DNA from: GCA-001856825 sp038729485
Lineage (GTDB): Archaea; Thermoplasmatota; Thermoplasmata; Thermoplasmatales; GCA-001856825
Direction of reading: 5' to 3'
Assembly (NCBI GenBank): GCA_038729485.1
Contig: JAVYRX010000008.1
Location: 1-55,111 of the forward strand
DNA length: 55,111 bases
Of this stretch, positions 1 through 8,405 are shown piece after piece. Position numbers and translations under genes: made by a program. Under the pieces are notes generated by a model, which did not search any database, was not told the origin of the DNA, and worked only from the letters and a program-made list of their open reading frames with translations. Position 1 is the first letter of the stretch, and each line of letters opens with the position of its first letter.

Positions 1-820
1 CTTGGAAGAATATAGGATTTACTAGATCGTATATCAGCATTCCGTCTGCCGCCATCGATACGGGTGCTGAAGATATAATCAAAACGGCTGTGGAAACAAC
101 TGACCAGGCAAACAGCGGGATTGAAGAAAGCTTGATGCTTCTATCCCTGTCCAGGAATATCATTTTCAGGAAGATGATGCTCGAACCCACTGCAGCAGTC
201 ATTATGAGCATAACGCCGATTAGAGTGGCATAAGAGAAAGATCCGCCTCCGGCCTCGGTTAGCTGATCAACGAGCGGATAATAAAAGTACCAAGAAGCTG
301 TGCTTTTTGAAAATATGATGAAAATAGCACCAACTAAGAACATCCAGTAAAATGCTGAACTAACTATTCCGAGTGAATCCCTCTTTACCTTCATGAGAGA
401 CGGCAGAAGGTAATAGCTTATGCCCAAGATGCTCCCGAGAGCCCATCCGTAGAGCATTATAACGCCATGAGCAGTTAGAAGTATGTTGTACTGAATTGGA
501 GTCAGAAATGTAGGGTTTGGAAACCAAAGGGATAGCCTCATCCCTATTCCAGCCAGTCCGCCTATGAAGAAGAGGGCCAGACTAGTTATGAGGTACCTTA
601 TACCTATTGATTTGCTATCGTCCAGGAAGAACGCGGCAAAGCTTAGTTCCCTACGCATCTTTGAGAGGAGAGTGTTGTATTGCTTCTTCTCCATTGAATC
701 CAGATCCTTTCCAACGAGATTCCTTCTGTAGTCCTGAGCAAAATAGTAAAGGAGGAACCCTATTATTGCAAAAACTGCAATGGTGGAACCGAACACAGCC
801 AATTCAAAGGAAAAACCCAT
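1..820 (-). CDS. Heme-copper terminal oxidase subunit I (3' part outside window)
   Basis: This is the N-terminal 273 residues of the catalytic subunit of a cytochrome c/quinol oxidase, which reduces O2 and pumps protons. I see several hydrophobic helices. The motif THG/AHG followed by M at about H118 (AHGVIMLYGW) corresponds to the helix II low-spin heme ligand, preceded by the usual R..L..P...YN stretch. The reading frame stays open to the left window edge, so the binuclear-centre histidines and the CuB ligands are not seen. The ATG overlaps the TAA of subunit II by one base (TAATG), so the two are translationally coupled. A roughly 75-residue N-terminal extension with one extra helix precedes the conserved core. 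The subunit I assignment is firm; the exact oxidase type is not decidable here. Confidence 0.85.
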   Translation of the reverse strand, partial: MGFSFELAVFGSTIAVFAIIGFLLYYFAQDYRRNLVGKDLDSMEKKQYNTLLSKMRRELSFAAFFLDDSKSIGIRYLITSLALFFIGGLAGIGMRLSLWFPNPTFLTPIQYNILLTAHGVIMLYGWALGSILGISYYLLPSLMKVKRDSLGIVSSAFYWMFLVGAIFIIFSKSTASWYFYYPLVDQLTEAGGGSFSYATLIGVMLIMTAAVGSSIIFLKMIFLDRDRSIKLSSIPLFAWSVVSTAVLIISSAPVSMAADGMLIYDLVNPIFFQ

Positions 821-1257
821 TATGTTACCACCACCGTACCCCTCATTTCGTAGTGATATTCACCGCAATACTCAACGCATTCCATTATGAAAGTCCCAAC
901 CTGCATTGGCTTTATGGTTACCTGGTTCGGGTGGCCGTAGACCGCATATACCTGGACCCCGAATTGCGGTATATAAAGGTCGTGTATAACGTCCTTGCTT
1001 GTTACAATCAGAGTGTAAGTTGTATTGACAGTTAGGAATAGCTTGTCAGTAGTCACTGTTCCATTAGGGTAGGAGAACTGCCAGGCCCACTGATATCCCG
1101 TAACGTTTATCACTATCCCTTCAGGATCCCCTCCTTCTGGATTGGCAATGTTCTGGGGGTGCGAATACAGATAAGTGGTGCTCGATACTGCACCCCAGGT
1201 AAGTATTGCAATAACAATAACAATCCAAATGACCTCAGTCTTTGTTTTATTATCCAC
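820..1257 (-). CDS. Heme-copper terminal oxidase subunit II (CuA)
   Basis: This 145-residue subunit II carries the binuclear CuA electron-entry site. One membrane helix lies at about residues 8-30, followed by a cupredoxin domain outside the membrane. All expected CuA ligands are present: H92, C127, E129, C131, H135 and M138 (pattern CVEYCGEYHYEM). The aromatic electron-entry patch is GYQWAWQF at 54-61. The chosen GTG start overlaps the last 8 bases of the upstream small gene (GTGGATAA) and puts the hydrophobic helix right at the N-terminus. A longer frame reading upstream lies inside the preceding gene. A complete CuA site argues for a cytochrome-c- or cupredoxin-oxidising enzyme rather than a quinol oxidase; the donor is not visible. 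Confidence 0.88.
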   Translation of the reverse strand: MDNKTKTEVIWIVIVIAILTWGAVSSTTYLYSHPQNIANPEGGDPEGIVINVTGYQWAWQFSYPNGTVTTDKLFLTVNTTYTLIVTSKDVIHDLYIPQFGVQVYAVYGHPNQVTIKPMQVGTFIMECVEYCGEYHYEMRGTVVVT

Positions 1258-1498
1258 TTGCTTCACCTTCCTGCCTAAACTTGAGCGCTGGATAAACTGA
1301 CAGGGCAATAGTCGTAAAACCAACCGCAATCCCTAACGACACATAGGAAATGAAAAAGGGGAGCTGACTAACAGCCGGCTCCCCCACGTAGAATTTTCTG
1401 AATATGGGACCGATGATCAGATACTCTGAGATTAAATAAACTATGACCCCCTCAATAAAAATAACTAGGATGGCCCTAACCCTTTTGTCTAGGTTCAT
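1250..1498 (-). CDS. Small two-helix membrane protein of the oxidase operon
   Basis: First gene of the oxidase operon, 82 residues, with two predicted membrane helices (about 8-28 and 47-69) and charged ends. I do not recognise a named family. Its position directly before subunit II, with an 8-base overlap, suggests an accessory or structural subunit of the oxidase. The ATG lies 23-32 bases downstream of a TATA-like box at 1521-1530, which implies a leaderless transcript for the operon. Function is inferred from context only. Confidence 0.6.
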   Translation of the reverse strand: MNLDKRVRAILVIFIEGVIVYLISEYLIIGPIFRKFYVGEPAVSQLPFFISYVSLGIAVGFTTIALSVYPALKFRQEGEASG

Positions 1499-1520
1499 TG
1501 GGGTGCTAATGAAGTTAAGT

Positions 1521-1530
1521 TTATTAAATC
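1521..1530 (-). promoter_or_regulatory. TATA-like box of the oxidase operon
   Basis: On the minus strand the box reads ATTTAATAAA and is centred about 27 bases before the ATG at 1498. This is the spacing expected for a leaderless archaeal transcript. Confidence 0.5.
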
Positions 1531-1556
1531 TTTCTTAGAAGACTGAAATAATCCAA

Positions 1557-2291
1557 TCAAAAACCTAAAAGAACGGACGTAATATCGTCGGTGGAACCCC
1601 GTTCCCGAGCCGTTCTTATCATGAAGGAAAGTTTGTCCTTTCCTTTACTCGCTACTGTTTCGCAGATTTCGTTGTCCTCGATGTATTCCCACAGGCCATC
1701 TGTACACAGCAATGCAAAATAGCCGGAATGCACCTTAACGACGTTTGAATCTGGACTGATTTCGTCTATGATCCCAAGCGCTCTTGTCAATTCGTTCCTT
1801 CTGTAGTCCCGCCTTACGTCCTCGTACTTTATCTCCCCCGCATCGGCAAGTTCCTGAGCATATGAATGATCCTTTGTTCTAAAAAAGATGTGCCCCTCCG
1901 AATCAATGATGTACGTTCTTGAATCGCCTATGTTTGTGACAAAGACGTTGAAACCGTTCACAAGCATTGAGGAAAGGGTAGTACCCATCCATCCAGCACC
2001 TAGCTTTTCTGAAAGCTGCCTGATCTTGTGGTTTGCTTCGCTAAAGCCCTTCAATATGTCAGCGCACAATTCCTCGAATCTATGACCATTCTCGATTCCA
2101 GATGAGAACTCGGAAGCCAATGAATCGACGGCTAGCGAGCTGGCCAGCTCTCCATAGGAACCGCCTCCCATCCCATCTGCTACGGAGACAAGTGCAAATT
2201 CGCCCCTGTCCCCGTATTCATGCGAAATCAAGAAGGCGTCTTCGTTATTTGCCCTTGATGAACCTCTGATTGTTTCTGCCTGTATCTGCAC
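1557..2291 (-). CDS. PP2C-family Ser/Thr protein phosphatase
   Basis: This 244-residue stand-alone PPM/PP2C catalytic domain, close to the bacterial PrpC/Stp size, hydrolyses phosphoserine and phosphothreonine using two metal ions. The signatures are all present: ED at 17-18, ADGMGG at 38-43, GDSR at 122-125, TDG at 197-199 and the terminal DD at 235-236. There is no signal peptide or membrane helix, so it is cytoplasmic. The GTG start lies about 27 bases from a TATA-like box at 2313-2322, supporting a leaderless mRNA. No protein kinase gene is in the window, so its substrate is unknown. It is transcribed away from the ABC exporter at 2397 and towards the oxidase operon. Confidence 0.9.
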   Translation of the reverse strand: MQIQAETIRGSSRANNEDAFLISHEYGDRGEFALVSVADGMGGGSYGELASSLAVDSLASEFSSGIENGHRFEELCADILKGFSEANHKIRQLSEKLGAGWMGTTLSSMLVNGFNVFVTNIGDSRTYIIDSEGHIFFRTKDHSYAQELADAGEIKYEDVRRDYRRNELTRALGIIDEISPDSNVVKVHSGYFALLCTDGLWEYIEDNEICETVASKGKDKLSFMIRTARERGSTDDITSVLLGF

Positions 2292-2312
2292 GTGTATTCA
2301 TCCCAATATCGG

Positions 2313-2322
2313 ATATAAATAA
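2313..2322 (-). promoter_or_regulatory. TATA-like box of the PP2C gene
   Basis: The minus strand reads TTATTTATAT, about 27 bases before the GTG at 2291. The spacing decides for the GTG start and a leaderless message. Confidence 0.5.
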
Positions 2323-2396
2323 ATTCCATTTTTTTACCAACTTACAAAAGATATTATTAAGAACGTGGATAAAGGAAAAATGAGGAGACTTATGGC

Positions 2397-4094
2397 ATGC
2401 AAGAGATTGATAGATCGTCTAAAGGATTGAAGGAGTCGCTTCTGGGCGTATTCGAGCCTTTGATATTTTCCCTTCATTATATAAAAGGAAAAATGGTTCT
2501 AGTTACTCTCGTCATAATTTCAGGCCTGATATCAAATCTCTCCCTCCTCTTCGTTCCCATATTTATAGGAGATTCTGTTTCCGCCCTTGAAGCAGGGAGA
2601 TACGGGGAAATAGTGACGTTCGTACTGCTCATTCTGATTGCGTATTCAGTCTCCGCAGTAGTGAGTTTTGCCATGAATTATGGATCGCAGTACATTTCAC
2701 AATATTACGCAATGAAGCTCAGGACAGATTTCATGTCGCACCTAGTTAGGAAGAGGTTTCTCTTCTTTGAATCTCAAACATCTGGCGATCTTCTCTCAAG
2801 GGGAACCATGGACATAGAGGCTACAAGAAACTTCATACTTAACACGTTTTCCAGCCTAATACCGACAATTTTCCTGATAGCTGAGGGTCTTGTCCTTCTT
2901 TATATAGTGTCTCCATTTTTTTCCCTTCTTCTGGCCCTGGCAACCCCAGTCCTCATATTACTGGGTATGAGGTCTTCAAGGAAGCAGAGGCCCCTGTGGA
3001 GGATGATAAGAAAGACATACGGGAGACTGGGGGAAATTCTCCAGGAGAACATAGTGGGGCAGAGGATCATAAGGGGCCTATCTGCGGAGGACAAGGAAAT
3101 TTCAAAATATTCAACTGAGACCCAGCAGTATCTCGAGGAGAACTCGGAAGTGGGCAGGGTCAGAGGCCTTTACAATAACCTTATGCCATTGACAGTTGCT
3201 GCCATATCGAGCATAGCCATAGGCTTCGGTGGCTACGCCGACATGATTAGCGTGAGCAGCGTGGGCGGCCTTGTTTCCGCCGTAACCATTTTCGCCATGC
3301 TGACAAATCCCGTTTCATTTCTAGGAAGAATGGTCGTTTTTTCGGAGAACTCGAGGGCTGCAATACAGAGGATAAACGAGATCATTTCCACGGGGAATGA
3401 GGAGGACATTGATTCCGAGGACTTCGTCCTAAACCCTGGACCCCTTGAATTCAACAATGTGAGCTTTTCGAGGGCAGGGAAGACTATATTCAGGAATGTG
3501 TCCTTCAGGGTTTCTCCGGGGGACTTCATTGGGATTACTGGCAGGACGGGAGCAGGAAAAAGCTCGATGGTTAACCTGATAGTTAGATACTACGACCCGG
3601 ATTCCGGACAGATAACCATATCTGGTGTTCCCATACGCAACATTCCTCTCAGCTTTCTCAGAAAGATAGTTACAATAGTTCCACAGGAGATAAATCTCCT
3701 CTCGGGCACAATAAGAGAAAACATACTGTTCGGGTATGAAGCAACCGATGAGGAAGTTCACAGGGCTGCTTCTATAGCGGGCATATCGGATTTCATTTCT
3801 TCCCTTCCCCTGAAATACGATACGCTCGTTGGAGAGAGGGGGATAACGCTTTCCGGAGGGCAGCGCCAGAGGGTTGCAATAGCGAGGGCCGTAATAAGAA
3901 AACCAGCAATCTTAATTCTGGACGATGCAACGTCGAGCGTTGACCCTGATACAGAGGTGAAGATTTTCAAGAACCTGAAGGAGAATATGAAGAATTCAAT
4001 GATCCTGATGATAAGCCTTAGGGAGTCAGCTCTTTCCTTTGCAGACAAGACGTTGATACTGGAAGGAGGGGAAATAAGGGGGGACGTGCTTTGA
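2397..4094 (+). CDS. ABC exporter half-transporter A (degenerate ATP site)
   Basis: This 565-residue type IV ABC exporter half has six membrane helices (about 30-310) followed by a nucleotide-binding domain. The Walker A motif GRTGAGKS (about 382-389) and the signature LSGGQRQR (about 485) are intact. The catalytic glutamate after Walker B is aspartate (LDDATSS, D510), and the H-loop histidine is leucine (ISLR, L541). It is followed without a gap by a second half-transporter whose ATPase residues are complete but whose signature is altered, so the two should form a heterodimer with one degenerate and one consensus ATP site, as in TM287/288-type exporters. A GAGGAG Shine-Dalgarno-like stretch precedes the ATG. 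Substrate unknown (drug, lipid or peptide). Confidence 0.92.
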   Translation: MQEIDRSSKGLKESLLGVFEPLIFSLHYIKGKMVLVTLVIISGLISNLSLLFVPIFIGDSVSALEAGRYGEIVTFVLLILIAYSVSAVVSFAMNYGSQYISQYYAMKLRTDFMSHLVRKRFLFFESQTSGDLLSRGTMDIEATRNFILNTFSSLIPTIFLIAEGLVLLYIVSPFFSLLLALATPVLILLGMRSSRKQRPLWRMIRKTYGRLGEILQENIVGQRIIRGLSAEDKEISKYSTETQQYLEENSEVGRVRGLYNNLMPLTVAAISSIAIGFGGYADMISVSSVGGLVSAVTIFAMLTNPVSFLGRMVVFSENSRAAIQRINEIISTGNEEDIDSEDFVLNPGPLEFNNVSFSRAGKTIFRNVSFRVSPGDFIGITGRTGAGKSSMVNLIVRYYDPDSGQITISGVPIRNIPLSFLRKIVTIVPQEINLLSGTIRENILFGYEATDEEVHRAASIAGISDFISSLPLKYDTLVGERGITLSGGQRQRVAIARAVIRKPAILILDDATSSVDPDTEVKIFKNLKENMKNSMILMISLRESALSFADKTLILEGGEIRGDVL

Positions 4095-5857
4095 CTAGTG
4101 GTTATGATGCAACTGAAGACAGATATCTGAAGCCACAGCGTGGCATCAGAATAATGATCAGGATGGCAAAGGACGTATTTTATTGGAAGAGATATTCATC
4201 GATTTTCATATTTTCCGTTGTGATAACAGCTATTTCAGGAGTTCTGTACCCCCTCGCGCTCGGCTATGCGGTGAATGCAGTCCTGAGGAAAAACGTCCCC
4301 CTGCTCGTTATTTATTCTTCGCTGTTCTTCACAGTTTACGCAATTCAGTTCGTTAGCTCCCGGTACCAGACGATCAGTTCTACGAGGGTAGCGCAGGGCG
4401 TAATCAAGAAAATGAGGGATGGAGCGTTCACCAAACTTCAGAAGGTACCACTCGATTTTTACTCAAAGGTCAGGACTGGATACCTCATAAGCAGAATAGA
4501 AAATGATTCCGAATCAATATCTGATTTCCTGACATACCAGCTTCCGCAGGTCATCTCAGGGATAACGACAATACTGATATCGGCTGGCATCATGTTTTAC
4601 CTAAACGTCAGGCTGGCCGCGTTCAGCCTGGCCGTTCTTCCTGTCCTCGGTCTTTTCACCCTTTCCCTGCAGGGGAGGGTGAGGGGAAATTATCTCAGGA
4701 CGAGGAGGACAATTGCAGCAATTACCGGAAACCTCGCTGAAACGATAGCAGCTATGAGGACCGTTAAGGCATTCAATGCGGAGAACAGGGCTGTCGAGAG
4801 ATTCGATAATCTTAACAGGGAAAACTTCGATGCGAACATGAAGGCCTCAAGGCTTTCTTCGTCTTACAGCGCGGTCATAAGGGTCATTGAAGCGGTGGGC
4901 ATAATAATAGTGATCTACGAAGGCTCAATATCGCTCTTTTCAGGCGCGATAAGCCTGGGAATTTTGGTTGCATTCATCGCCTACATCCAACAGTTCTTCA
5001 ATCCCATAGTGCAGCTTTCCCAACTCTACAACACATATCAGAACTCGCTAGTTGGTGCTTCCAGAATATATGCCATAATGAACTCCGACCCTGAAAAAGA
5101 TTCCGGAAAAGAGGAGATAGATCATTTTTCACGCTCCATCAGGGCTAATGGATTGGTAGTTAATTACGAAGAATCGCCTGCCCTGCAGAGCGTATCCATA
5201 GAAATAAGGAAGGGGGAGACTGTTGCGATAGTTGGAAGAACTGGAGCGGGAAAAACCACGCTCACAAACATCATACTTAAACTGAAGCTTCCTGATTCTG
5301 GGGAAATCTCGATAGACACTAGGGATCTTATGGACATAGACACGAAAAAGTACAGGGGCATAATAGCGCCAGTCCTTCAGGAACCGTTCCTCTTTAACGG
5401 TACGGTATTTGAGAACATAAGATATGCCAGAGAAGATGTTACAAAAGAGGAACTTGAGGACATGATAAAAAGATACGGCATGGGCTACATTTTCAACTCT
5501 CTTCCGAACGGCCTCGATTCGTGGGTGGGGGAGATGGGAAGGAACATGTCGGAAGGCCAGAGGCAGGCGGTTTCCATACTGAGGGCATTCGTGAGGAACC
5601 CGGAAATAATAATCATGGATGAGGCCACTGCTCAGATAGATCCACCCTCTGAAAAGGAAATAATAGATGCGATGAAACGTTATTCAAGCCAAGGAACCTT
5701 AATACTAATTTCGCACAGATTTTCCCTTATAACTCTTGCAGACAGGATCATCGTACTTGAAAAGGGAAGAGTCGTCCAGGAGGGCACCCTGGATGAGCTT
5801 TCAGGTGAAGGGGGCGTATTCGCAGAACTTTACAGCAGGAGTTTATCTGCCAGATAA
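4091..5857 (+). CDS. ABC exporter half-transporter B (catalytic partner)
   Basis: This is a 588-residue ABC exporter half with an N-terminal six-helix domain and a C-terminal nucleotide-binding domain. Walker A is GRTGAGKT (about 382), the catalytic E511 is in MDEATAQ, and the H-loop H542 is present in ISHRF. The signature loop is MSEGQRQ instead of LSGGQ. This is the complementary pattern to half A: the good Walker motifs here pair with the good signature of half A. The TTG start overlaps the TGA of the previous gene (TTGA), so translation is coupled. It acts in the cytoplasmic membrane; the exported substrate is not evident. Confidence 0.92.
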   Translation: MTSGYDATEDRYLKPQRGIRIMIRMAKDVFYWKRYSSIFIFSVVITAISGVLYPLALGYAVNAVLRKNVPLLVIYSSLFFTVYAIQFVSSRYQTISSTRVAQGVIKKMRDGAFTKLQKVPLDFYSKVRTGYLISRIENDSESISDFLTYQLPQVISGITTILISAGIMFYLNVRLAAFSLAVLPVLGLFTLSLQGRVRGNYLRTRRTIAAITGNLAETIAAMRTVKAFNAENRAVERFDNLNRENFDANMKASRLSSSYSAVIRVIEAVGIIIVIYEGSISLFSGAISLGILVAFIAYIQQFFNPIVQLSQLYNTYQNSLVGASRIYAIMNSDPEKDSGKEEIDHFSRSIRANGLVVNYEESPALQSVSIEIRKGETVAIVGRTGAGKTTLTNIILKLKLPDSGEISIDTRDLMDIDTKKYRGIIAPVLQEPFLFNGTVFENIRYAREDVTKEELEDMIKRYGMGYIFNSLPNGLDSWVGEMGRNMSEGQRQAVSILRAFVRNPEIIIMDEATAQIDPPSEKEIIDAMKRYSSQGTLILISHRFSLITLADRIIVLEKGRVVQEGTLDELSGEGGVFAELYSRSLSAR

Positions 5858-5887
5858 ACGATTTATTACGTTGTTCCATTAGGCAAG

Positions 5888-6994
5888 GTGGACGACGTCA
5901 ATGTAACAATAGTTGGCGGTGGAATAGTAGGATTGGCAATTGGCGCTGCTTTAGCGGAGCAGCATAAGGGCGTATTCATAATAGAGAAAAATTGGAGGAT
6001 AGGGCTTGAATCCAGTACCCATAACAGTGGCGTCATTCACTCTGGCATACATTATCCTCCCGGCAGCCTGAAGGGAAGGCTGTGCGTGCGAGGAAATTCC
6101 CTCCTTTATGATATCTGCGAAAAGAATGGAATAGGTTTCAAAAGGACGGGGAAGATCACGGTTGCGTCATCCAACGATTACAAGGAGCTAGAAATTCTCA
6201 GAAAGCAGGGGGAGGGAAACGGAGTCAAGGGTATGGTTATGCTAGATTCAGAAGGGATATCAAGATTGGAACCTCTCGTAAGTGCTGACTCGGCCCTCTA
6301 TACCCCAACAAGTGGGATCATCAACCAGGATGAGCTGATAGACTATTATTATTCCAAATTCATCAACAACGGCGGGGTTTTGATAACGGAAAGCGCAGTT
6401 AAGGAAATAAAGAAAGAAAATGTGGGATACAAAATATCCGGAGAAAGGAGGGGAGGAGCGTTTTCCTTTAGCTCGAAAACGGTGATAAACAGCGCCGGTC
6501 TCTATGCAGATAAGGTAGCGGAAGCTGCTGGCATCGACGTTGAATCGAGGGGCTACAGGATCAAATACTGTAAGGGTGACTACTATAGGATAGACGGAAA
6601 TGGTCCAGTTTCCATGCTTGTGTATCCTGTTCCTGGAAATGAGGGACTTGGAATTCATTTAACTCCCGGCATGGACGGAACTGTAAGGTTAGGCCCAAAC
6701 ACCTATTACGTGAACGAAATTAATTACAGGGTTGAAACTGATGCCGACGAGTTCAGGAATGACGTTGCAAGGTACGTTCCTTCCATAAGAAAGTATAAGC
6801 TTACTCCAGACTTCGCGGGGATAAGGGCAAAACTCCAAGGCAGAGGAGAGGGATTCAGGGATTTTGTAATTGAGGAGGAATCTAAATATGGATTAGAAGG
6901 GTTCATCAATCTCATAGGGATAGAGTCTCCGGGTCTCACTGCCTCGCCAGCCATAGCTGAATTCGTTTCAGAAATGTATTCTAAGATCGTCTAA
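5888..6994 (+). CDS. FAD-dependent oxidoreductase, L-2-hydroxyglutarate oxidase-like
   Basis: This is a 368-residue DAO-fold flavoprotein. The FAD-binding Rossmann motif VGGGIVGLAIG is at residues 9-19, followed by an acidic end of beta-2 (IIEK). The stretch STHNSGVIHSGIHYPPGSLK (about 43-62) is typical of the LhgO/YgaF group, which oxidises L-2-hydroxyglutarate to 2-oxoglutarate and passes electrons to quinone. Related members act on glycerol-3-phosphate, so the substrate is tentative. The GTG start is 30 bases after the ABC operon, so it may be co-transcribed. The 3' end overlaps that of the convergent membrane-protein gene by 4 bases. Confidence 0.75.
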   Translation: MDDVNVTIVGGGIVGLAIGAALAEQHKGVFIIEKNWRIGLESSTHNSGVIHSGIHYPPGSLKGRLCVRGNSLLYDICEKNGIGFKRTGKITVASSNDYKELEILRKQGEGNGVKGMVMLDSEGISRLEPLVSADSALYTPTSGIINQDELIDYYYSKFINNGGVLITESAVKEIKKENVGYKISGERRGGAFSFSSKTVINSAGLYADKVAEAAGIDVESRGYRIKYCKGDYYRIDGNGPVSMLVYPVPGNEGLGIHLTPGMDGTVRLGPNTYYVNEINYRVETDADEFRNDVARYVPSIRKYKLTPDFAGIRAKLQGRGEGFRDFVIEEESKYGLEGFINLIGIESPGLTASPAIAEFVSEMYSKIV

Positions 6995-7692
6995 TATTTT
7001 AGGAAAGTGCTGTGGATGTTGGGAGTGAATATTGCCCCCGAATGGAGGGATAGCAGGAGGAATGCCACCACAATGATCATTAAAGATGTTTCGATCATAC
7101 CTATTTTCCTGACCTCCCTGGTGACAGTCGCAGCGGGTATTCGGATCAATGAAAGGGAATAAATGAAAAATCCCGGTTCAAGCAGTCCAAGGAATGCAGG
7201 GAATACGTTGTAAAGAAGCAGTTTCCCATTTCTTTTAAGTTTCGAACGTACGGAGAATTCGGCCCCGACAAGATACAGGAAGAGCGTTCCACCAATCACA
7301 AAGGACAAGAAGTTCACGCCTTGAATTGTGAAGGAGAAGAGGAGTGAGTATGCCAGAAGCCCGATGGCGTTGCCATAATGATTGAGCTTATTCCTAGCCA
7401 TGGGTAGACGGGTTGCATATACGGCAAAAAACAGAGCATATGGAATTATTAAATACGGGAGAAACAGCATAGATGCTGCAGCAAATGCAACGATGAATGC
7501 AATCATCGCTAGGTCGCCCGTATTTCGGATCGCAATTTTCAGGGGAACGTCATACTCAAATATACCCATGAACACCGGGATCCAGAATAGAATTGCCTCG
7601 ACGCCCTTCCGAGATATCAACGCATATGCGACTGATGATATTCCCAGAACGGCAGAAGTGGCGACGTTCCCGTGTTCCACAGGTATTCGCAT
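6991..7692 (-). CDS. Polytopic membrane protein (possibly YwiC-like)
   Basis: This 233-residue protein has about seven hydrophobic helices and short loops. It starts with an EHG motif near the N-terminus (IPVEHGNVA), which recalls the YwiC-like family whose members begin P.EHG, but I cannot confirm that. It has no catalytic motif I recognise. It lies 21 bases downstream of the DUF973 gene on the same strand, so the two probably share a transcript. Function unknown. Confidence 0.6.
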   Translation of the reverse strand: MRIPVEHGNVATSAVLGISSVAYALISRKGVEAILFWIPVFMGIFEYDVPLKIAIRNTGDLAMIAFIVAFAAASMLFLPYLIIPYALFFAVYATRLPMARNKLNHYGNAIGLLAYSLLFSFTIQGVNFLSFVIGGTLFLYLVGAEFSVRSKLKRNGKLLLYNVFPAFLGLLEPGFFIYSLSLIRIPAATVTREVRKIGMIETSLMIIVVAFLLLSLHSGAIFTPNIHSTFLKY

Positions 7693-7713
7693 CTTTCTAT
7701 ATTACAGGCGCCC

Positions 7714-8364
7714 TTAATTGACTATCTGCTGTTCCCTAATTTGAGAGAACTCCCTTATTTTCTTTGACGCCCTCAAATAAACAAGTATCGCCGCTATAAA
7801 GCTGAACAGAGGAAGGAAGAGACCGAATATGAAAAGTATAGCAGCTGCCGCAAATCCACCGTATTTTCCGTCAAGACGAAAGATTCCTACTACCAGTGCC
7901 AAGATTATGCCCAAGAGACTCATTATCCCTCCTATGAATATCAGTGCTACCCCAACAAGCACGATTGCAACAAGTCCTGTCACACCTGCGGCAATCACAA
8001 CCGCAATTGCTAAAATAACAACTATGAGACCTATGAAATACAGGGCTATGCCCGTATAGGGGCTCCTAAATTCATGATATTCGCCCTTTAGGAGGGAGTA
8101 TCCCTTCCTGAGAAAAAGGAGAGACAGCATAATAATTATAAAGCCTACAATGGACAAGATAAGGGGTACTATCAGGGCAGCCTGAAAATGAATCCCGGTG
8201 GTGCCAGAAATACCAGAAATGATGAGCCTAATCTCCCCCACTGAGATGATGAAGGAGATTGTTGATAGCACGTATCCTATGATGGATATAATTGAGAACG
8301 TTCTGATGCCATCAAGGGCTTGAATATCCTTTTCGTGTGTGTTGCCGGAATTTTCGGCCGTCAT
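7714..8364 (-). CDS. DUF973 family membrane protein
   Basis: This 216-residue protein has a short polar N-terminus and five to six hydrophobic segments. The motif LRKGYSLL..EYHEFRSPYTG after the second or third helix is characteristic of the DUF973 family of archaeal membrane proteins, common in Thermoplasmata and Sulfolobales. Function is not known. A TATA-like box at 8385-8393 on the minus strand lies about 25 bases before the ATG, so the message should be leaderless. Confidence 0.7.
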   Translation of the reverse strand: MTAENSGNTHEKDIQALDGIRTFSIISIIGYVLSTISFIISVGEIRLIISGISGTTGIHFQAALIVPLILSIVGFIIIMLSLLFLRKGYSLLKGEYHEFRSPYTGIALYFIGLIVVILAIAVVIAAGVTGLVAIVLVGVALIFIGGIMSLLGIILALVVGIFRLDGKYGGFAAAAILFIFGLFLPLFSFIAAILVYLRASKKIREFSQIREQQIVN

Positions 8365-8384
8365 TTATGACTTAATGCGCTTCG

Positions 8385-8393
8385 CTATAAAAA
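8385..8393 (-). promoter_or_regulatory. TATA-like box of the DUF973 gene
   Basis: The minus strand reads TTTTTATAG, about 25 bases before the ATG at 8364, with no room for a leader. Confidence 0.45.
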
Positions 8394-8405
8394 TGATGCT
8401 AGTGC

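Noticed and set aside
607..1035. A plus-strand frame of 142 codons at the oxidase genes
   Set aside because: Antisense to oxidase subunits I and II, both of which carry clear family motifs.
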